From positions 1,095,535-1,159,534 of the forward strand of contig NZ_CP037920.1 of assembly GCF_007748195.1 (NCBI RefSeq): a DNA stretch of 64,000 nucleotides, written 5' to 3'. Shown here piece by piece: positions 28,368-38,660 of the stretch. The position numbers and the translations under genes were made by a program. Position 1 is the stretch's first letter, and every line of letters begins with the position of its first letter. Source of the stretch: Gimesia aquarii. GTDB lineage: Bacteria > Planctomycetota > Planctomycetia > Planctomycetales > Planctomycetaceae. The notes under the pieces are model-generated. The model saw nothing but the letters and a program-made list of their open reading frames with translations, was not told the DNA's origin and searched no databases.

Positions 28368-30077
28368 TTAAATCATCTTTGTAATATGATAATGTTGATC
28401 TTCTGAAATTTCGACTTCTGCCAGGTCGCCTGCTTTTTCGATCATGCGTTTGCAGTCGGCGTTGAGATTTCTCAGGTGTAATTCTTTTCCTTCCTGCCGA
28501 TAGCGTTCTGCAATTTTGTTAATCGATTCAATCGCCGATTGGTCATAGACACGAGAGAAATAGAAATCGATGGCGACAAAGGGTGGATCATTCACCGGAT
28601 CAAGTAATTCACGAAAGCTGCTGACAGATGCAAAAAACAAGGGACCATGTAATTGATACACTTTGGTGTCATCTTCAAAATGAATATCAGCCATCATATG
28701 TGTGGCATGATGCCATGCAAAAATGAGTGCCTGAACGACAATCCCCAGCAGTACCGCGATCGCGAGATTGTGAAACAGGACTGTATAGCCTGCGACGAGA
28801 ACCATCACGAAGACATCACTTTTGGGAACTTTATTCCAGGTATGTAGAGTGCTCCATTCGAATGTTCCAATTACAACCATGAACATCACACCGACCAGCG
28901 CTGCCATAGGAACCATGGAAATCACAGGTTTCAAAAGTACAACTAGAGTCATTAAGCCTACTGCAGCCACAACGCCCGAAAGTCGACCACGTCCTCCGGA
29001 ATTGACATTGATTAAAGATTGTCCGATCATCGCACAGCCACCCATGCCTCCAAACAGTCCACAGACAATGTTGGCCGCTCCCTGACCAATACATTCACGG
29101 TTTCCGCTACCGCGTGTTTCGGTGATTTCATCGATTAAAGTGAGAGTCATCAACGATTCAATCAATCCAACTCCAGCCAGGATCAATGAGAAGGGAAGGA
29201 TGATCATGAAAGTTTCCCATGAGAGCGGAGCAAGAACATACCGCGAATCAAGAAAGAAAAGCATCGGTAACGGTTCTGATGTTGCTTTAACAGAGGCCAC
29301 AGCCGTTTCGATTTGTGATTGGCTTAAAACAGAAAGATCAACTTGAGTTGTAGACGTTTCCTGACTTTGGACTGCTAGTGCTGCATCTTTAACGGCTTTC
29401 GCTTTGAGGTTATTCATCATCAGATCATCAACAGTTTGCACAACATTTGCCTGCCCTGTTGGATTCCAACTATCAGGAGCAAATTTGTTGATCCCGATAG
29501 CGATCATAGAAACCACGATAATCGCAGCGAGCGAACTCGGAATGGCTTTCGTCATCCGGGGTAGCAATACGATGATAGACATCGTCAGCGCAACAAGGAA
29601 AATCATTATGGTTAATGAAGTTCCCGGCAGGAACGTCATTGTTCCATCGATACCCAGTGTTTTGAAACTTCCAATTTGCGCCAAGCCAATGACAATCGCC
29701 AACCCATTTACAAATCCTAACATCACAGAATGCGGAACCAGACGAATCAGTTTTCCCAGTCTCAGCAGACCTACGGTGATTTGAAGTAAGCCACAGAGAA
29801 TAACGGCGGGGAATAGATATTGGATGCCATGTATAGCAACAAGTGAGACAACCACGACAGCCATAGCTCCCGTAGCACCAGAGATCATGCCCGGACGACC
29901 ACCGGTCAGCGAACTGATAAAACCAATAAAGAAAGCAGAATAAAGTCCCACCGTGGGGGGAACACCCGCAACAAAAGCAAATGCAACAGCCTCAGGTACC
30001 AAAGCAAGTGCCACAGTAAAACCAGATAAAACATCATCCTTGACCGAAGCAGTATGCTTCGAAAAATACGCTAACAT
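28368..30077 (-). CDS. SulP-family anion transporter (sulfate/bicarbonate) with STAS domain
   Basis: Its membrane helices include [21 protein letters not shown] near the N-terminus and the SulP signature region [22 protein letters not shown]-terminal STAS domain is at about 465-560 ([20 protein letters not shown]). An insertion of about 85 residues (about 205-290), polar and Gln/Val/Thr-rich, lies between helices in the middle of the membrane domain and is not usual for the family. I chose the ATG at 30077. No carbonic anhydrase is adjacent, so the anion is open. Confidence 0.92.
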   Translation of the reverse strand: MLAYFSKHTASVKDDVLSGFTVALALVPEAVAFAFVAGVPPTVGLYSAFFIGFISSLTGGRPGMISGATGAMAVVVVSLVAIHGIQYLFPAVILCGLLQITVGLLRLGKLIRLVPHSVMLGFVNGLAIVIGLAQIGSFKTLGIDGTMTFLPGTSLTIMIFLVALTMSIIVLLPRMTKAIPSSLAAIIVVSMIAIGINKFAPDSWNPTGQANVVQTVDDLMMNNLKAKAVKDAALAVQSQETSTTQVDLSVLSQSQIETAVASVKATSEPLPMLFFLDSRYVLAPLSWETFMIILPFSLILAGVGLIESLMTLTLIDEITETRGSGNRECIGQGAANIVCGLFGGMGGCAMIGQSLINVNSGGRGRLSGVVAAVGLMTLVVLLKPVISMVPMAALVGVMFMVVIGTFEWSTLHTWNKVPKSDVFVMVLVAGYTVLFHNLAIAVLLGIVVQALIFAWHHATHMMADIHFEDDTKVYQLHGPLFFASVSSFRELLDPVNDPPFVAIDFYFSRVYDQSAIESINKIAERYRQEGKELHLRNLNADCKRMIEKAGDLAEVEISEDQHYHITKMI

Positions 30078-30739
30078 CAAAACTCCAATAAACGTTCTCG
30101 AAATCGATCCGCATGGTCAGCCTGTACGACGAACGCATTCGTCTTCAGACTCTCCCTGCTGACGCGGGAAAAGGGGGGCACTTTGAACAATCCGCTCGAG
30201 TGCAAAAGCAGACTTGTAGTTCAGGATTACCGTTAAAGCAAAAGTGAATTACAAGATTTAACAACACCAACTGTAAACCGTTTGATTCAAACGGGGACTC
30301 CAGATAATCATTTGATTATCTCGGGGGTGTTGCAGGAAATCAGGTGGGGAGTTGAGATGATCAACCAATCTATTAAACGGTGTCATACTTCCTTCAGTTG
30401 TTAAATAGAACCCACACGCAGTTTCTAGTACATTCCAAATTTCTTCACAACCTCGAACAACTAAGAACTTCAAATATAGTGCTATATTCACCGTCTATTC
30501 ACGATAATCGTTATAAAAATTAATAGTTCATCTTTACCACACTCTGTGATTCAACTACTTGAACTTTCTGCATTTTTACTTTTAGTTGATCTTTTTCAGA
30601 TCTGTACGTTCGTTATATCTTGTTATGCTAAATCTGTTCTACGCAGATTCATTTGAGAAAGAATGTCTAGAGAAATCGGGAGTATTAAAATTCCCCTCTG
30701 GTGTTCCATGATTTGGATGTAAAGAAGGTCTCGCAAGAA
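30078..30739. other. intergenic region with tandem hairpins
   Basis: About 660 bp between the divergent SulP gene and a small membrane protein. It contains two adjacent perfect hairpins (30278-30321). I see no ORF with good start signals. Confidence 0.45.
30278..30321. repeat. two tandem perfect hairpins
   Basis: CCGTTTG-ATT-CAAACGG (30278-30294) is followed after 7 nt by AGATAATC-ATTT-GATTATCT (30302-30321). They lie about 200 bp upstream of the SulP start. Confidence 0.4.
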
Positions 30740-31072
30740 ATGCAACGAAAAAGTTACTTGATCCTTCTGATGGTTTGTTTGATTCCATGTATCTTCTATT
30801 CGTTGTTTTTATTTTCAACCTGTCTATATCCAAACTATTTTGAAACGTTTTCATCCAACTTTAATATATTAATCCCCTTTTTTTCTTTCTGCTCTTTTAG
30901 CTTCGTGTTTTTATTCTGCTTATTCTATTTCGGTTTTTTAAAACATTTGAATGTTTTCGAAAAATTGGCACATATATTTTTATGGACGATGTTTTCTGTT
31001 TTCTTAAATGGTCTCACATTTTTTCTGACATCTTTATTAATTTTCGCGATCGATGGGTTTCCAGTGCCATGA
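30740..31072 (+). CDS. small membrane protein, unknown
   Basis: This protein of about 110 residues is rich in Phe and has three or four hydrophobic segments (LILLMVCLIPCIFYSLFLF; a central Phe-rich segment; IFLWTMFSVFLNGLTFF). I prefer the ATG at 30740 (MQRKSYL); an earlier ATG at 30701 is open as well. I recognise no family. Base composition is AT-richer than the neighbours, which could mean recent acquisition or relaxed selection. Confidence 0.5.
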   Translation: MQRKSYLILLMVCLIPCIFYSLFLFSTCLYPNYFETFSSNFNILIPFFSFCSFSFVFLFCLFYFGFLKHLNVFEKLAHIFLWTMFSVFLNGLTFFLTSLLIFAIDGFPVP

Positions 31073-31146
31073 AGACTAACCATGTTACACAAAAAGTCTG
31101 GTTGATTGCGCTGACCTAATAAAGTGGCGATGATTCCTAGAATGTT

Positions 31147-31174
31147 TTGACAGCTTACTGCTTAAGACTATTTA
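31147..31174 (+). promoter_or_regulatory. candidate sigma-70-type promoter for the sulfatase
   Basis: TTGACA (31147-31152), a 16-nt spacer and TATTTA (31169-31174), about 135 bp upstream of the sulfatase start. Confidence 0.3.
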
Positions 31175-31308
31175 TTAACAAATTAAACAAATCGATCACC
31201 TTAATCTGAGTTAATTCGCAGCTTTTGTTTACTGGCGTCACGTCTCTGCATTGGTTAATCTGAAATCATCTGTTAGTGATATTTTTCATTATTCCTGAAG
31301 GTGTTTTC

Positions 31309-32895
31309 ATGATCCGCGCTTTGACTCTGCTCTGTCTTCTATTTGTTTCGTCTACCAGCTTTGCGGCCCAGCGGCCGAATATTTTATTCATCTTCACCGA
31401 CGATCATGCACCGCATGCAATAGGTGCTTATAAGGGTTGGCTCGAACAAGTCAACCCGACTCCTAACATCGATCAGCTGGCAGCAGACGGGATGCTGTTC
31501 AAAAACAGTTATTGCACAAACTCCATTTGTGGCCCCAGCCGGGCTGTTATACTGACTGGCAAGCACAGTCACCTGAATGGTTTCATGCGAAATGGCAATC
31601 GCTTTAACGGCGACCAGCAGACATTCCCTAAGCTGCTGCAAAAAGCAGGCTACCAGACCGCCATCATCGGTAAGTGGCATCTGTCTTCCGATCCGCAAGG
31701 CTTCGATCATTGGAAAGTTCTACCGGGACAAGGAAACTACTACAACCCTCATTTCAAATCCGCAAAGGGCCGTGAACAGATTCCCGGTTATTGCACCGAC
31801 CTCGTTACTGACATGGCGTTGGAATGGTTGAAAGAAAATGCCAACTCCGACAAACCCTTTATGCTAATGTGTCAACACAAGGCACCACACCGAACCTGGA
31901 TGCCTCCGCTCAGGCATTTGAATCTGTACGACGACATCGAAATTCCCGAGCCCAAGACTCTATTCGATCAATGGAAAGACAACGCCAGCCCCGCCCGTCA
32001 TCAGGAAATGGAAATCGACGGTCATCTGAATCTGGTCTATGACGTCTTCGGTCCTCCCATCAATGGCTGGGATCCTGATGCGGGAAAGTCCGTCGATAAA
32101 TCCGGATTCCGTAACTTAAAAAAAATGACCCCTGAGCAACTTAAAGTCTGGAACGCCGCCTTTGATCCTAAAAATGAAAAGTTGAAACAAGCGGGTCTCA
32201 CCGGTAAAGATCTGGTTCGCTGGAAGTATCAACGTTACATCAAAAATTATCTGCGCTGCATTAAAGGCGTCGACGAAAATATCGGTCGCATGCTCGATTA
32301 CCTCAAAGAAACGGGTCTCGATCAAAATACCATCGTCATCTATTCCTCAGACCAGGGATTTTATCTCGGCGATCATGGTTGGTACGACAAACGTTGGATG
32401 TATGAGGAATCGTTCCAGATGCCTTTAATCGTCAAATGGCCTGGCGTCACCAGGTCTGGAACTGTCAATACAGACCTGGTTCAAAACCTGGACTATGCAG
32501 AAACCTTTCTGGAAATTGCCGGTGCAGATATTCCCGCCGATATGCAGGGACAATCACTGGTCCCTCTCTTGAAAGGAGAAAAAGTAAAATGGCGAGATGC
32601 CTTGTACTACCATTACTACGAATTTCCCAGCGTACATATGGTGGCGAAACATTTTGGAATTCGAAATCAACGATATAAGCTGATTCGTTTCTACCAGTTC
32701 GATGAATGGGAATTCTACGATTTACAGAAAGACCCCGAGGAGCTGACTAACCAGTATAATAATCCCAAATATGCAGACACGATTGCGAAACTGAAAATCG
32801 AGCTCAATGAGCTGCGTAAATCATATAAGGACGACTCTGATATCAGTGTGATGCCCATCGAATGGCGTAAGAAGTTTCGACCCGAATTACGCTAG
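31309..32895 (+). CDS. secreted sulfatase (formylglycine type)
   Basis: The ATG at 31309 follows AAGGTG. A Sec signal peptide ([16 protein letters not shown]) is followed by the alkaline-phosphatase-like sulfatase fold. The metal-binding FTDDHAP is near residue 25. The formylglycine motif C-G-P-S-R is present ([18 protein letters not shown] near 72), with [14 protein letters not shown] and [23 protein letters not shown] further along. The length fits the choline-sulfatase/arylsulfatase group. Planctomycetes use many such enzymes on sulfated algal polysaccharides. The substrate cannot be set from sequence. Confidence 0.93.
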   Translation: MIRALTLLCLLFVSSTSFAAQRPNILFIFTDDHAPHAIGAYKGWLEQVNPTPNIDQLAADGMLFKNSYCTNSICGPSRAVILTGKHSHLNGFMRNGNRFNGDQQTFPKLLQKAGYQTAIIGKWHLSSDPQGFDHWKVLPGQGNYYNPHFKSAKGREQIPGYCTDLVTDMALEWLKENANSDKPFMLMCQHKAPHRTWMPPLRHLNLYDDIEIPEPKTLFDQWKDNASPARHQEMEIDGHLNLVYDVFGPPINGWDPDAGKSVDKSGFRNLKKMTPEQLKVWNAAFDPKNEKLKQAGLTGKDLVRWKYQRYIKNYLRCIKGVDENIGRMLDYLKETGLDQNTIVIYSSDQGFYLGDHGWYDKRWMYEESFQMPLIVKWPGVTRSGTVNTDLVQNLDYAETFLEIAGADIPADMQGQSLVPLLKGEKVKWRDALYYHYYEFPSVHMVAKHFGIRNQRYKLIRFYQFDEWEFYDLQKDPEELTNQYNNPKYADTIAKLKIELNELRKSYKDDSDISVMPIEWRKKFRPELR

Positions 32896-32981
32896 CATGA
32901 ATCAAAGTCTGGTGGGCAGTTCCGAATTCCATTCAGAGCGACCCACCAGACAACAGGAGGTCACGGTGCATTCAAATGAAT

Positions 32982-33302
32982 TCATCTACCGACCTGGTCT
33001 TCCATTAATTGACGAGCTTCCAGCGTGGCAGATTCCCACTCGCCCTCGTTGGCCTGCGCCACAATTTCGTTCAGCCAGTTCGCTTCAGATTCAGTAATTT
33101 CTTGACTCTCAAGCGAACTCTGAATCAGTTTTGTGATGGTTTCCAGACGTTCCTTACTCTTTTGATTGCAGATAGAATACAAGGCCTTGGATATCTCATA
33201 AGTTTTAGGCGAGACCTCGGGATAGCCACATGCATTTAATTGTAGAGCAACAGCGGTCAGCAGTGTGATATCGAAACATTTTTGTAGTGATCTCTGATTC
33301 AT
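32982..33302 (-). CDS. small lipoprotein-like protein downstream of the DUF1559 gene
   Basis: The ATG at 33302 (MNQRSLQKC) follows GGAG at 8 nt, and only 1 bp separates it from the DUF1559 stop. The N-terminus is a lipoprotein-type signal ending LNACG (Cys about residue 25). The rest is helical and charged (ETITKLIQSSLESQEITESEANWLNEIV). Small lipoproteins of this kind often follow DUF1559 genes in planctomycetes. The function is unknown. Confidence 0.7.
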   Translation of the reverse strand: MNQRSLQKCFDITLLTAVALQLNACGYPEVSPKTYEISKALYSICNQKSKERLETITKLIQSSLESQEITESEANWLNEIVAQANEGEWESATLEARQLMEDQVGR

Positions 33303-33303
33303 C

Positions 33304-34386
33304 TTAAAATTCTCCAATCACTTCACCTTCGTTGATACTCGAAAGCTCAGCAAAGAGAAGTAAGTCGATATTTTCTGAAACAAATTTCACGGAACCATCG
33401 CCCATACAGACATGTCCCCCTCCGATATGCTCTGAATACATTTGCCCCACGTGAAATGTGGGGAAATTGATGGGATGCACAATCGGAAAGCCGGTAATGT
33501 CCAGTTCTCCCCCGGAGGGACCAGCATGCACCAAACACAGGGTCGCTGCGGCATCGGAACCATTTTCCGGACTGGAAAATTGAGGATGAGTAAACGCACC
33601 AGGAACGACTCCCACCCAGGTTTTGTCACTCAGCTTGGAGGAATGTTCTCCTAGGAAGATTGTGTTGGAAGTTCCATCAGTGACGTCTCGCATTTTAGTT
33701 CGGGAGTTACGGAAAAAAGGGCCATCAGCAACACGCGAGGCATCGCCATTGATGGTCACTGTCGTTGTTGTTTTAGTATAGATATTCGTAAAAATAATAC
33801 CTGTAGGGACGGCTCCACACTCTCCCCAACACGATTCCTGGCCATGACTGGCCACATAATGTGAACGCCCAAACCGAATTTGTGATCCCCCTATCACCAG
33901 TGGCGCCCCTGGTTCGTCTCGTACGAGAAACGGTTCATCACCACCCGATGTTGAAGGACACAGGAAGACAGGTAACTTCGTTTGTACAATCGCAGCATGC
34001 GACGGATCCCAGCAGGCGCGATTCACATCCAATGCATTATAGACGGGCGCCTGATCTAAATAAGGAAGTAGCATCGAACTCCAGGACCATCCGGGAGCGG
34101 CGTCCCAAGTATCTGGATCAATGTTTGCCCACGCAGGTCCTGAACCGGTGCTGGTCGCATACGAAAAATAACCGGCGGGAAATGCGGAATGCGTATCATG
34201 ATAGTTATGCAAGGCAATCCCAAGTTGTTTCAAGTTATTCTTACACTGACTGCGTCGTGCGGCTTCGCGTGCCTGTTGAACGGCGGGGAGTAACAAGGCA
34301 ATCAAAGTCGCAATAATGGCAATCACGACAAGTAATTCAATCAAAGTAAAACCCCGGCGTGTTTTGGGGAAAGTAAGTTTTCTCAT
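33304..34386 (-). CDS. DUF1559 pilin-like protein with type IV N-methylation signal
   Basis: The prepilin leader RRGFTLIELLVVIAIIATLI is complete, with the conserved Gly-Phe cleavage site and Glu5. It is followed by ALLLPAVQQAREAARRSQC, the invariant DUF1559 segment. The C-terminal H-x9-DG-type motif is present (HIGGGHVCMGDGSVKF). The product would be processed by a prepilin peptidase and assembled or displayed on the surface. The family is greatly expanded in planctomycetes. The start is the ATG at 34386; the frame opens one codon earlier. Upstream lie twin TGTAGC palindromes that may control it. Confidence 0.93.
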   Translation of the reverse strand: MRKLTFPKTRRGFTLIELLVVIAIIATLIALLLPAVQQAREAARRSQCKNNLKQLGIALHNYHDTHSAFPAGYFSYATSTGSGPAWANIDPDTWDAAPGWSWSSMLLPYLDQAPVYNALDVNRACWDPSHAAIVQTKLPVFLCPSTSGGDEPFLVRDEPGAPLVIGGSQIRFGRSHYVASHGQESCWGECGAVPTGIIFTNIYTKTTTTVTINGDASRVADGPFFRNSRTKMRDVTDGTSNTIFLGEHSSKLSDKTWVGVVPGAFTHPQFSSPENGSDAAATLCLVHAGPSGGELDITGFPIVHPINFPTFHVGQMYSEHIGGGHVCMGDGSVKFVSENIDLLLFAELSSINEGEVIGEF

Positions 34387-34432
34387 CACAGCAGTCTTTC
34401 TGCTTCAGGTCGATTTTGGTGGATTGATAAAT

Positions 34433-34475
34433 TGTAGCATCGGCTACATTTTTAAATATTGTAGCCAAGGCTACA
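34433..34475. promoter_or_regulatory. twin TGTAGC palindromes in the DUF1559 promoter
   Basis: TGTAGC-ATCG-GCTACA (34433-34448) and TGTAGCC-AA-GGCTACA (34460-34475) have centres 27 bp apart and lie 47-89 bp upstream of the DUF1559 ATG. They are shaped like a dimeric repressor operator pair; TACA/TGTA half-sites are reminiscent of BlaI/MecI/CopY-type sites. Confidence 0.6.
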
Positions 34476-34485
34476 TCTGTGTCAA

Positions 34486-34965
34486 TCAACAATGGAAAAA
34501 AATTAATATCCAGAGACTTATTTTTTCGAAATCATCATTTCTGTATCGCATTCTTAGCTTCGTACGTTTCCTGCACACAATAGGAGAATTTACCGTAAGA
34601 GATTGATTTACAGGGAGATAGAATGCACTTGACACGCCCATGTTTCTGAAGAAACTATCTTTTTGCGTCGCGCGCGCGAGGATTAAAAAAAGATATAGTG
34701 CAGATCTCAGTACCTGTCTGCTTTTTACCATAAAACCCGCTGGTTTCAGAGCGATTTGGTTAATGGGTATAGGAGTTGGTTCTCGATGAGCACTTCTTTC
34801 GATACCACTTTCGAGACAGAGACGTGCATAAATTGAGTTCGGAGTAACCGTTCTACTACCACATCTCAGACAAAACCGCGCAAATCTTTGGTTGACACCT
34901 TCATGCCGTTCGCGACGATGATTCAAAGTCAGAGGATAGACCAGAATTGCAAACCAGAAATCCAT
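34486..34965 (-). CDS. possible protein with good Shine-Dalgarno, perhaps decayed
   Basis: The ATG at 34965 follows TAGGAG at 8 nt. The N-terminal part (MDFWFAILVYPL, then FCLRCGSRTV) looks like a real start with half a zinc ribbon. The later part is Arg-rich without clear structure and could be a frame-shifted remainder. I recognise no family. Confidence 0.3.
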   Translation of the reverse strand: MDFWFAILVYPLTLNHRRERHEGVNQRFARFCLRCGSRTVTPNSIYARLCLESGIERSAHREPTPIPINQIALKPAGFMVKSRQVLRSALYLFLILARATQKDSFFRNMGVSSAFYLPVNQSLTVNSPIVCRKRTKLRMRYRNDDFEKISLWILIFFHC

Positions 34966-35273
34966 CTAGTAATCTCCTAAAACGATTTTTTGAAATTCAA
35001 AACCGATTACAGATTCTAAGTTATATCGGGGCACTTCATCAGCGAATTGATTGATGTTCTGTAAAGACGGCTACCGCAATTTCATTACAGAAAACCAGGC
35101 GAATTGTACCTGATGTGTCATTACACACGAGAGATGAAAATCGGGAAGCAGAATCGCAAAAATTCTTGGGTAGTTCTGAAAGCGATTAAGAATTATCATC
35201 AGAGGCGACGAAATAATGTGATCAACTCATTAGACTCGTTATGAGTCTAGCAATTTCATTAGAGGCGATTGTA
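34966..35273. other. short intergenic region
   Basis: About 300 bp with no ORF. A small hairpin TAGACTC/GAGTCTA (35231-35249) lies after the minus-strand membrane gene. Confidence 0.4.
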
Positions 35274-35672
35274 CTATGGTCGAAGAATTAATGAAGCAAT
35301 TGCAGACAACAGAATCGACACCACAAAAACGATAACTCCCCGTCGATTTTTTTGTTTAAACCAACAGTTAGCTGCAATACATGCTCCAATGCCGGCAAGT
35401 AGAACCAAACAACCCTGCAAAACATTTTGCCATACAAGTGCGATGTTATCGAGCCCTTCGTATTCACCATTGCTAAATTCAATTGGACCATACAGCGTGT
35501 TGTAGTATGCCATTGTGCCGAGCATTAAAAGACCACAAGCGACTCCGAAAAAACCAAACAGAGCAGAAATAATTCCAGCGACTATATACCAACGCATGAT
35601 TGAAAATATCCCTAATCTGACTAATAGTAGTTCCTGCATATCATCAGCAGCTATCCCTAGAATAGTTTCCAT
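35274..35672 (-). CDS. small membrane protein, unknown
   Basis: It has three hydrophobic segments: IVAGIISALFGFFGVACGLLML, VLQGCLVLLAGIGACIAANCW and VIVFVVSILLSAIASLIL. A soluble N-terminus (ETILGIAADDMQELLL) precedes them. The ATG at 35672 overlaps the stop of the upstream gene by one base (TGATG), so translation is coupled. I recognise no family. Confidence 0.6.
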   Translation of the reverse strand: METILGIAADDMQELLLVRLGIFSIMRWYIVAGIISALFGFFGVACGLLMLGTMAYYNTLYGPIEFSNGEYEGLDNIALVWQNVLQGCLVLLAGIGACIAANCWFKQKNRRGVIVFVVSILLSAIASLILRP

Positions 35673-36127
35673 CACTCGTCATCAGACCAAAGTTTGGCGA
35701 GATAAGCTTGTGCTCGCGGACGAAGGTTCTCGATGGCCAAATCAAGGTCTTCAAACATTGGAGCGACGATACTTTCACAAGATTCGAATCCTGCACGACA
35801 TCGATCAGAGACAATTGTTGCGTACGGTAAGTCGTCGATCCCTGATGGATAAATACTCCGTCCATACATCCCCCAAATTGTGTTGCCCCATTCGTAGGTC
35901 AGATCACGCAGATCAAAGACGACCGCTTCTACATCCCATAGCGACAGAGCACACAAGGTGATCGTTCGCATAAACTGTCCGTCTCCATTACCATCGGAGC
36001 CATACCCATAATTGCCAATAAATCGAATTACTAAAGCACTCGCTTTTCTCTCATCACTGATATCACAACTAAAGATGCGATATTTGATATTACTAAGATC
36101 GGTGAAGTGATGCTCTGTAAGTTGCAT
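35672..36127 (-). CDS. conserved hypothetical soluble protein
   Basis: The ATG at 36127 follows AGGGTAAC. The 151-residue protein has alternating strands and helices (YRIFSCDISDERKASALVIRF, ITLCALSLWDVEAVVFDLRDL, MFEDLDLAIENL) and no signal peptide. The pattern with AVVFDLRDLTYEWGN resembles small STAS-like or immunity-type proteins, but I cannot name the family. It is coupled to the small membrane protein downstream. Confidence 0.6.
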   Translation of the reverse strand: MQLTEHHFTDLSNIKYRIFSCDISDERKASALVIRFIGNYGYGSDGNGDGQFMRTITLCALSLWDVEAVVFDLRDLTYEWGNTIWGMYGRSIYPSGIDDLPYATIVSDRCRAGFESCESIVAPMFEDLDLAIENLRPRAQAYLAKLWSDDE

Positions 36128-36283
36128 ATGTTACCCTGTCAGTCATTTTCATAATCGATATCTTTTATAGACTATAGACATAGTTCCTGCTTATCATCCG
36201 CAGGCAGCGAATTGTCCTAAATTACATAGGGGTAAATTGTAAGACTAAAATTATTGACAGAGGTTCAACACACAATACGTAAA

Positions 36284-37186
36284 CTAATCGAAGTTCATTT
36301 TTTTTATGTGTGCTGCCGCGGCGTCTGCCAGTACGTCGCGGAACATTCGGTCAGGATTGTCGAAAAAGGCGATGCTGATTCCCCGATCGACGGAGCGGGT
36401 GGCCAGCAAGGTCAGCATCGGTGTGGGAGGCACATAACGCTCCATGTAAATGAGCCGCATCCCATTCCCTTTAATATGCAGCAGGCGTTCAAAGTATTGC
36501 ATGGCAAGGTTTTCATCGCGGGCCAGCACGGCACCCTTCACCGAGACACGCAGTTTTTGCCACTCTTCGGGTGTTATTTCTTTTTTCCAGGCCATGACCT
36601 GCCGGTGCATTGCGTCGAGTTGGCTCGCTGCTGCTCCTGCAATATTTGCTTTAATCATGGGCAGCATGCTCCGTGTGAAAGTATGCAGCTCTTCGGTGCT
36701 GAACTGCTGTTGTTGAATCACCTTTTCCAGGAACCGCTTCGAATCAGCCAGGAGCTGTTTCTGCCGTTTGAGGTTTGCACCTTCCAGACCAATGTGATCA
36801 ATCTGTTTTTCGACCCGGTCGATTCGCCCGCGATATTCAGTTAGTTGTTGAAGGCGTTGAGCGTCGAGCTTGCTGGCCCCGGGGGGGCCGAGCATGAGGT
36901 AGATTGCGACAGGCATATGTGCAAAGACTTTTAATGTATCGTACCTGGGAAGAAGCATTTCGGATGTGGTTTCCGAATTGTTGCGGACCAGAACGAGCTT
37001 TCCATCGCGTAGTAAAATGATCGGCCCGCCAGAGGCGAGATCTAACTTTCTCGCGACCGTGTGAGCATTGATGAAGTCACGATTCAGATTATAAAGTGCG
37101 GTGCTCGTTGCTTCATTGATCTCTTCCGAATAAGCCGTGTGTGACAATAAAATGAAAATGAGGCCAGTGGAAAAAATTCGTCTCAT
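36284..37186 (-). CDS. secreted helical protein, unknown
   Basis: The ATG at 37186 (MRRIFSTGL) follows AGGGAGACAGG. A Sec signal (LIFILLSHTAYS) precedes a predicted helical protein of about 280 residues, with a coiled-coil-like stretch (RIDRVEKQIDHIGLEGANLKRQKQLL) and a hydrophobic patch (HMPVAIYLMLGPP). An Ala-rich helix (ANIAGAAASQLDAMHRQ) follows, then a C-terminal MRLIYMERYVPPTPMLTLLATR. No known domain is seen. It acts outside the cytoplasm. Confidence 0.7.
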   Translation of the reverse strand: MRRIFSTGLIFILLSHTAYSEEINEATSTALYNLNRDFINAHTVARKLDLASGGPIILLRDGKLVLVRNNSETTSEMLLPRYDTLKVFAHMPVAIYLMLGPPGASKLDAQRLQQLTEYRGRIDRVEKQIDHIGLEGANLKRQKQLLADSKRFLEKVIQQQQFSTEELHTFTRSMLPMIKANIAGAAASQLDAMHRQVMAWKKEITPEEWQKLRVSVKGAVLARDENLAMQYFERLLHIKGNGMRLIYMERYVPPTPMLTLLATRSVDRGISIAFFDNPDRMFRDVLADAAAAHIKKMNFD

Positions 37187-37324
37187 GTTCCTGTCTCCCT
37201 GATTCTGAATAAGCTTACGGATCGACCTACAATAACGTGTTGGGTTGAAATAAAATCGTAGCAATTCGTGACTCGGTTGTCGAATCTTTGTGATCAGAAT
37301 CGTCACGTTGTATCTGAGAAGTCG

Positions 37325-37858
37325 TTATTGCTCTCCTCTTTGTGGATGCAACGCATACAGTCGATCTGGATGATCATAATCGGGCAGCATGACATCTTTC
37401 TCATAGGTCATCCCGATTTTCTCAACTACCCGAATCGAAGCTGTATTGCCGGGGTCGACCAATGCAATGATTCGAGCGAGGGAAAGCGTATTGATCGCAT
37501 AATCTCGCACAGCGATTGCGGCTTCCGTCGCATAGCCTTGAGACCAGAAGCACGGTTCGAAACGAAAACCGATTTCAGTCTCCTTTTGACCTTCAATGTC
37601 CGGGAATTCTGACAAGCCACAATAGCCGATTATGCGATTTGTCTTTTTCAACATGACGGCCCAAATCCCAAAACCGAGTTGGGAGTATTCATCAATGCGG
37701 TTCTCTATCCACCTCTTCACATCATCCGGAGTCTTCACTCCACTGCTGAATCTCATGACCTCTGGATCGCATAGAATCCGGCAAGCCGCTGTAACATCCG
37801 ACATCTCAAATTGCCTAATAAGAAGGCGCTCAGTCTGGCTGATGATGCTTTGTCGCAT
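37325..37858 (-). CDS. GNAT N-acetyltransferase, RimJ/RimL type
   Basis: A 177-residue single-domain acetyltransferase. It shows the opening TERLLIRQFEMSDV, the central strand IIGYCGLSEF, and the acetyl-CoA loop (EIGFRFEPCFWSQGYATEA). The closing RIIALVDPGNTASIRVVEKIGM is the hallmark of the RimJ/RimL branch. I chose the ATG at 37858 (MRQSII). The likely target is a protein alpha-amine or a small amine; it cannot be specified. Confidence 0.88.
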   Translation of the reverse strand: MRQSIISQTERLLIRQFEMSDVTAACRILCDPEVMRFSSGVKTPDDVKRWIENRIDEYSQLGFGIWAVMLKKTNRIIGYCGLSEFPDIEGQKETEIGFRFEPCFWSQGYATEAAIAVRDYAINTLSLARIIALVDPGNTASIRVVEKIGMTYEKDVMLPDYDHPDRLYALHPQRGEQ

Positions 37859-38107
37859 GGATTTCTTTGTCTTATATGAGTTCAACTTATTACGAGTTAG
37901 CCACCCTTTTGCGGACTGGGATGGAGGTTGAATATTGTTTTAATTCACATTGTAGCAGTTTTTAATGTCATAGATTGGACATTCCTGAATGAAAACAGAT
38001 GGTTTGTTTCTGTCACGCGTAATCCCAATCGTCTGGACTGTAAAATGACCAGAAATGACGTTATGATATTGCCCCGCATATAATCAATGATATTAAGGCG
38101 ATTCAGG

Positions 38108-38527
38108 ATGGCAAAAAAGCAAAAACCGAAGAATCAGCACGAACGCACACGTGTCGATCATGCCACGGAAATTGCCGAGGATTATGTCGAAGCGATTGCG
38201 GAAATCCTCGAAGAGCAGGACGTTTGCCGGGTTAAAGATCTTGCCGAGCATTTTGCCGTGAGTCACGTCACCGTGAATCGAACGGTGGCTCGTCTGCAAC
38301 GGGATGGTTATGTCACGACTGAGCCTTACAGTCCAGTAGAATTAACCAGCCAGGGAGCAAAGCTGGCGAAAAATTCCCGGCGTCGCCATGAAATTGTCTT
38401 AAGCTTTTTGATTGCGCTTGGTGTGAGTGAAGAAACCGCAGCCACCGATACGGAAGGCATTGAACACCATGTCAGCCCCGAAACTTTGAGTGTGATGGAA
38501 GCCTACATTTCAAAAGCCCATCGCTAG
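38108..38527 (+). CDS. mntR: DtxR-family metal-dependent repressor, MntR-like
   Basis: The ATG at 38108 (MAKKQK) gives 139 residues. An N-terminal winged helix (VKDLAEHFAVSHVTVNRTVARLQRDGYVTTEP) is followed by a helical dimerisation and metal-binding part with the ligand-type motif GIEHHVS. There is no SH3 domain, as in MntR. It would sense Mn(II) (or Fe) and repress uptake genes. No Mn transporter is adjacent in this window. Confidence 0.87.
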   Translation: MAKKQKPKNQHERTRVDHATEIAEDYVEAIAEILEEQDVCRVKDLAEHFAVSHVTVNRTVARLQRDGYVTTEPYSPVELTSQGAKLAKNSRRRHEIVLSFLIALGVSEETAATDTEGIEHHVSPETLSVMEAYISKAHR

Positions 38528-38660
38528 TCTGCGGCTGTTCAGCCGGTTGTTTAAAAACTCTCGCTACGATCAGGATTCTTTACTGAAATCGGGTCAAGTC
38601 TCTGCTAGGATGGATTGAGATAACAGTTTGAGATTCCCTTAGCCTCAATGGAGATGATTA

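Noticed and set aside
33861..34316. 151-codon plus-strand frame
   Set aside because: It lies antisense to the DUF1559 gene and has no protein-like features.
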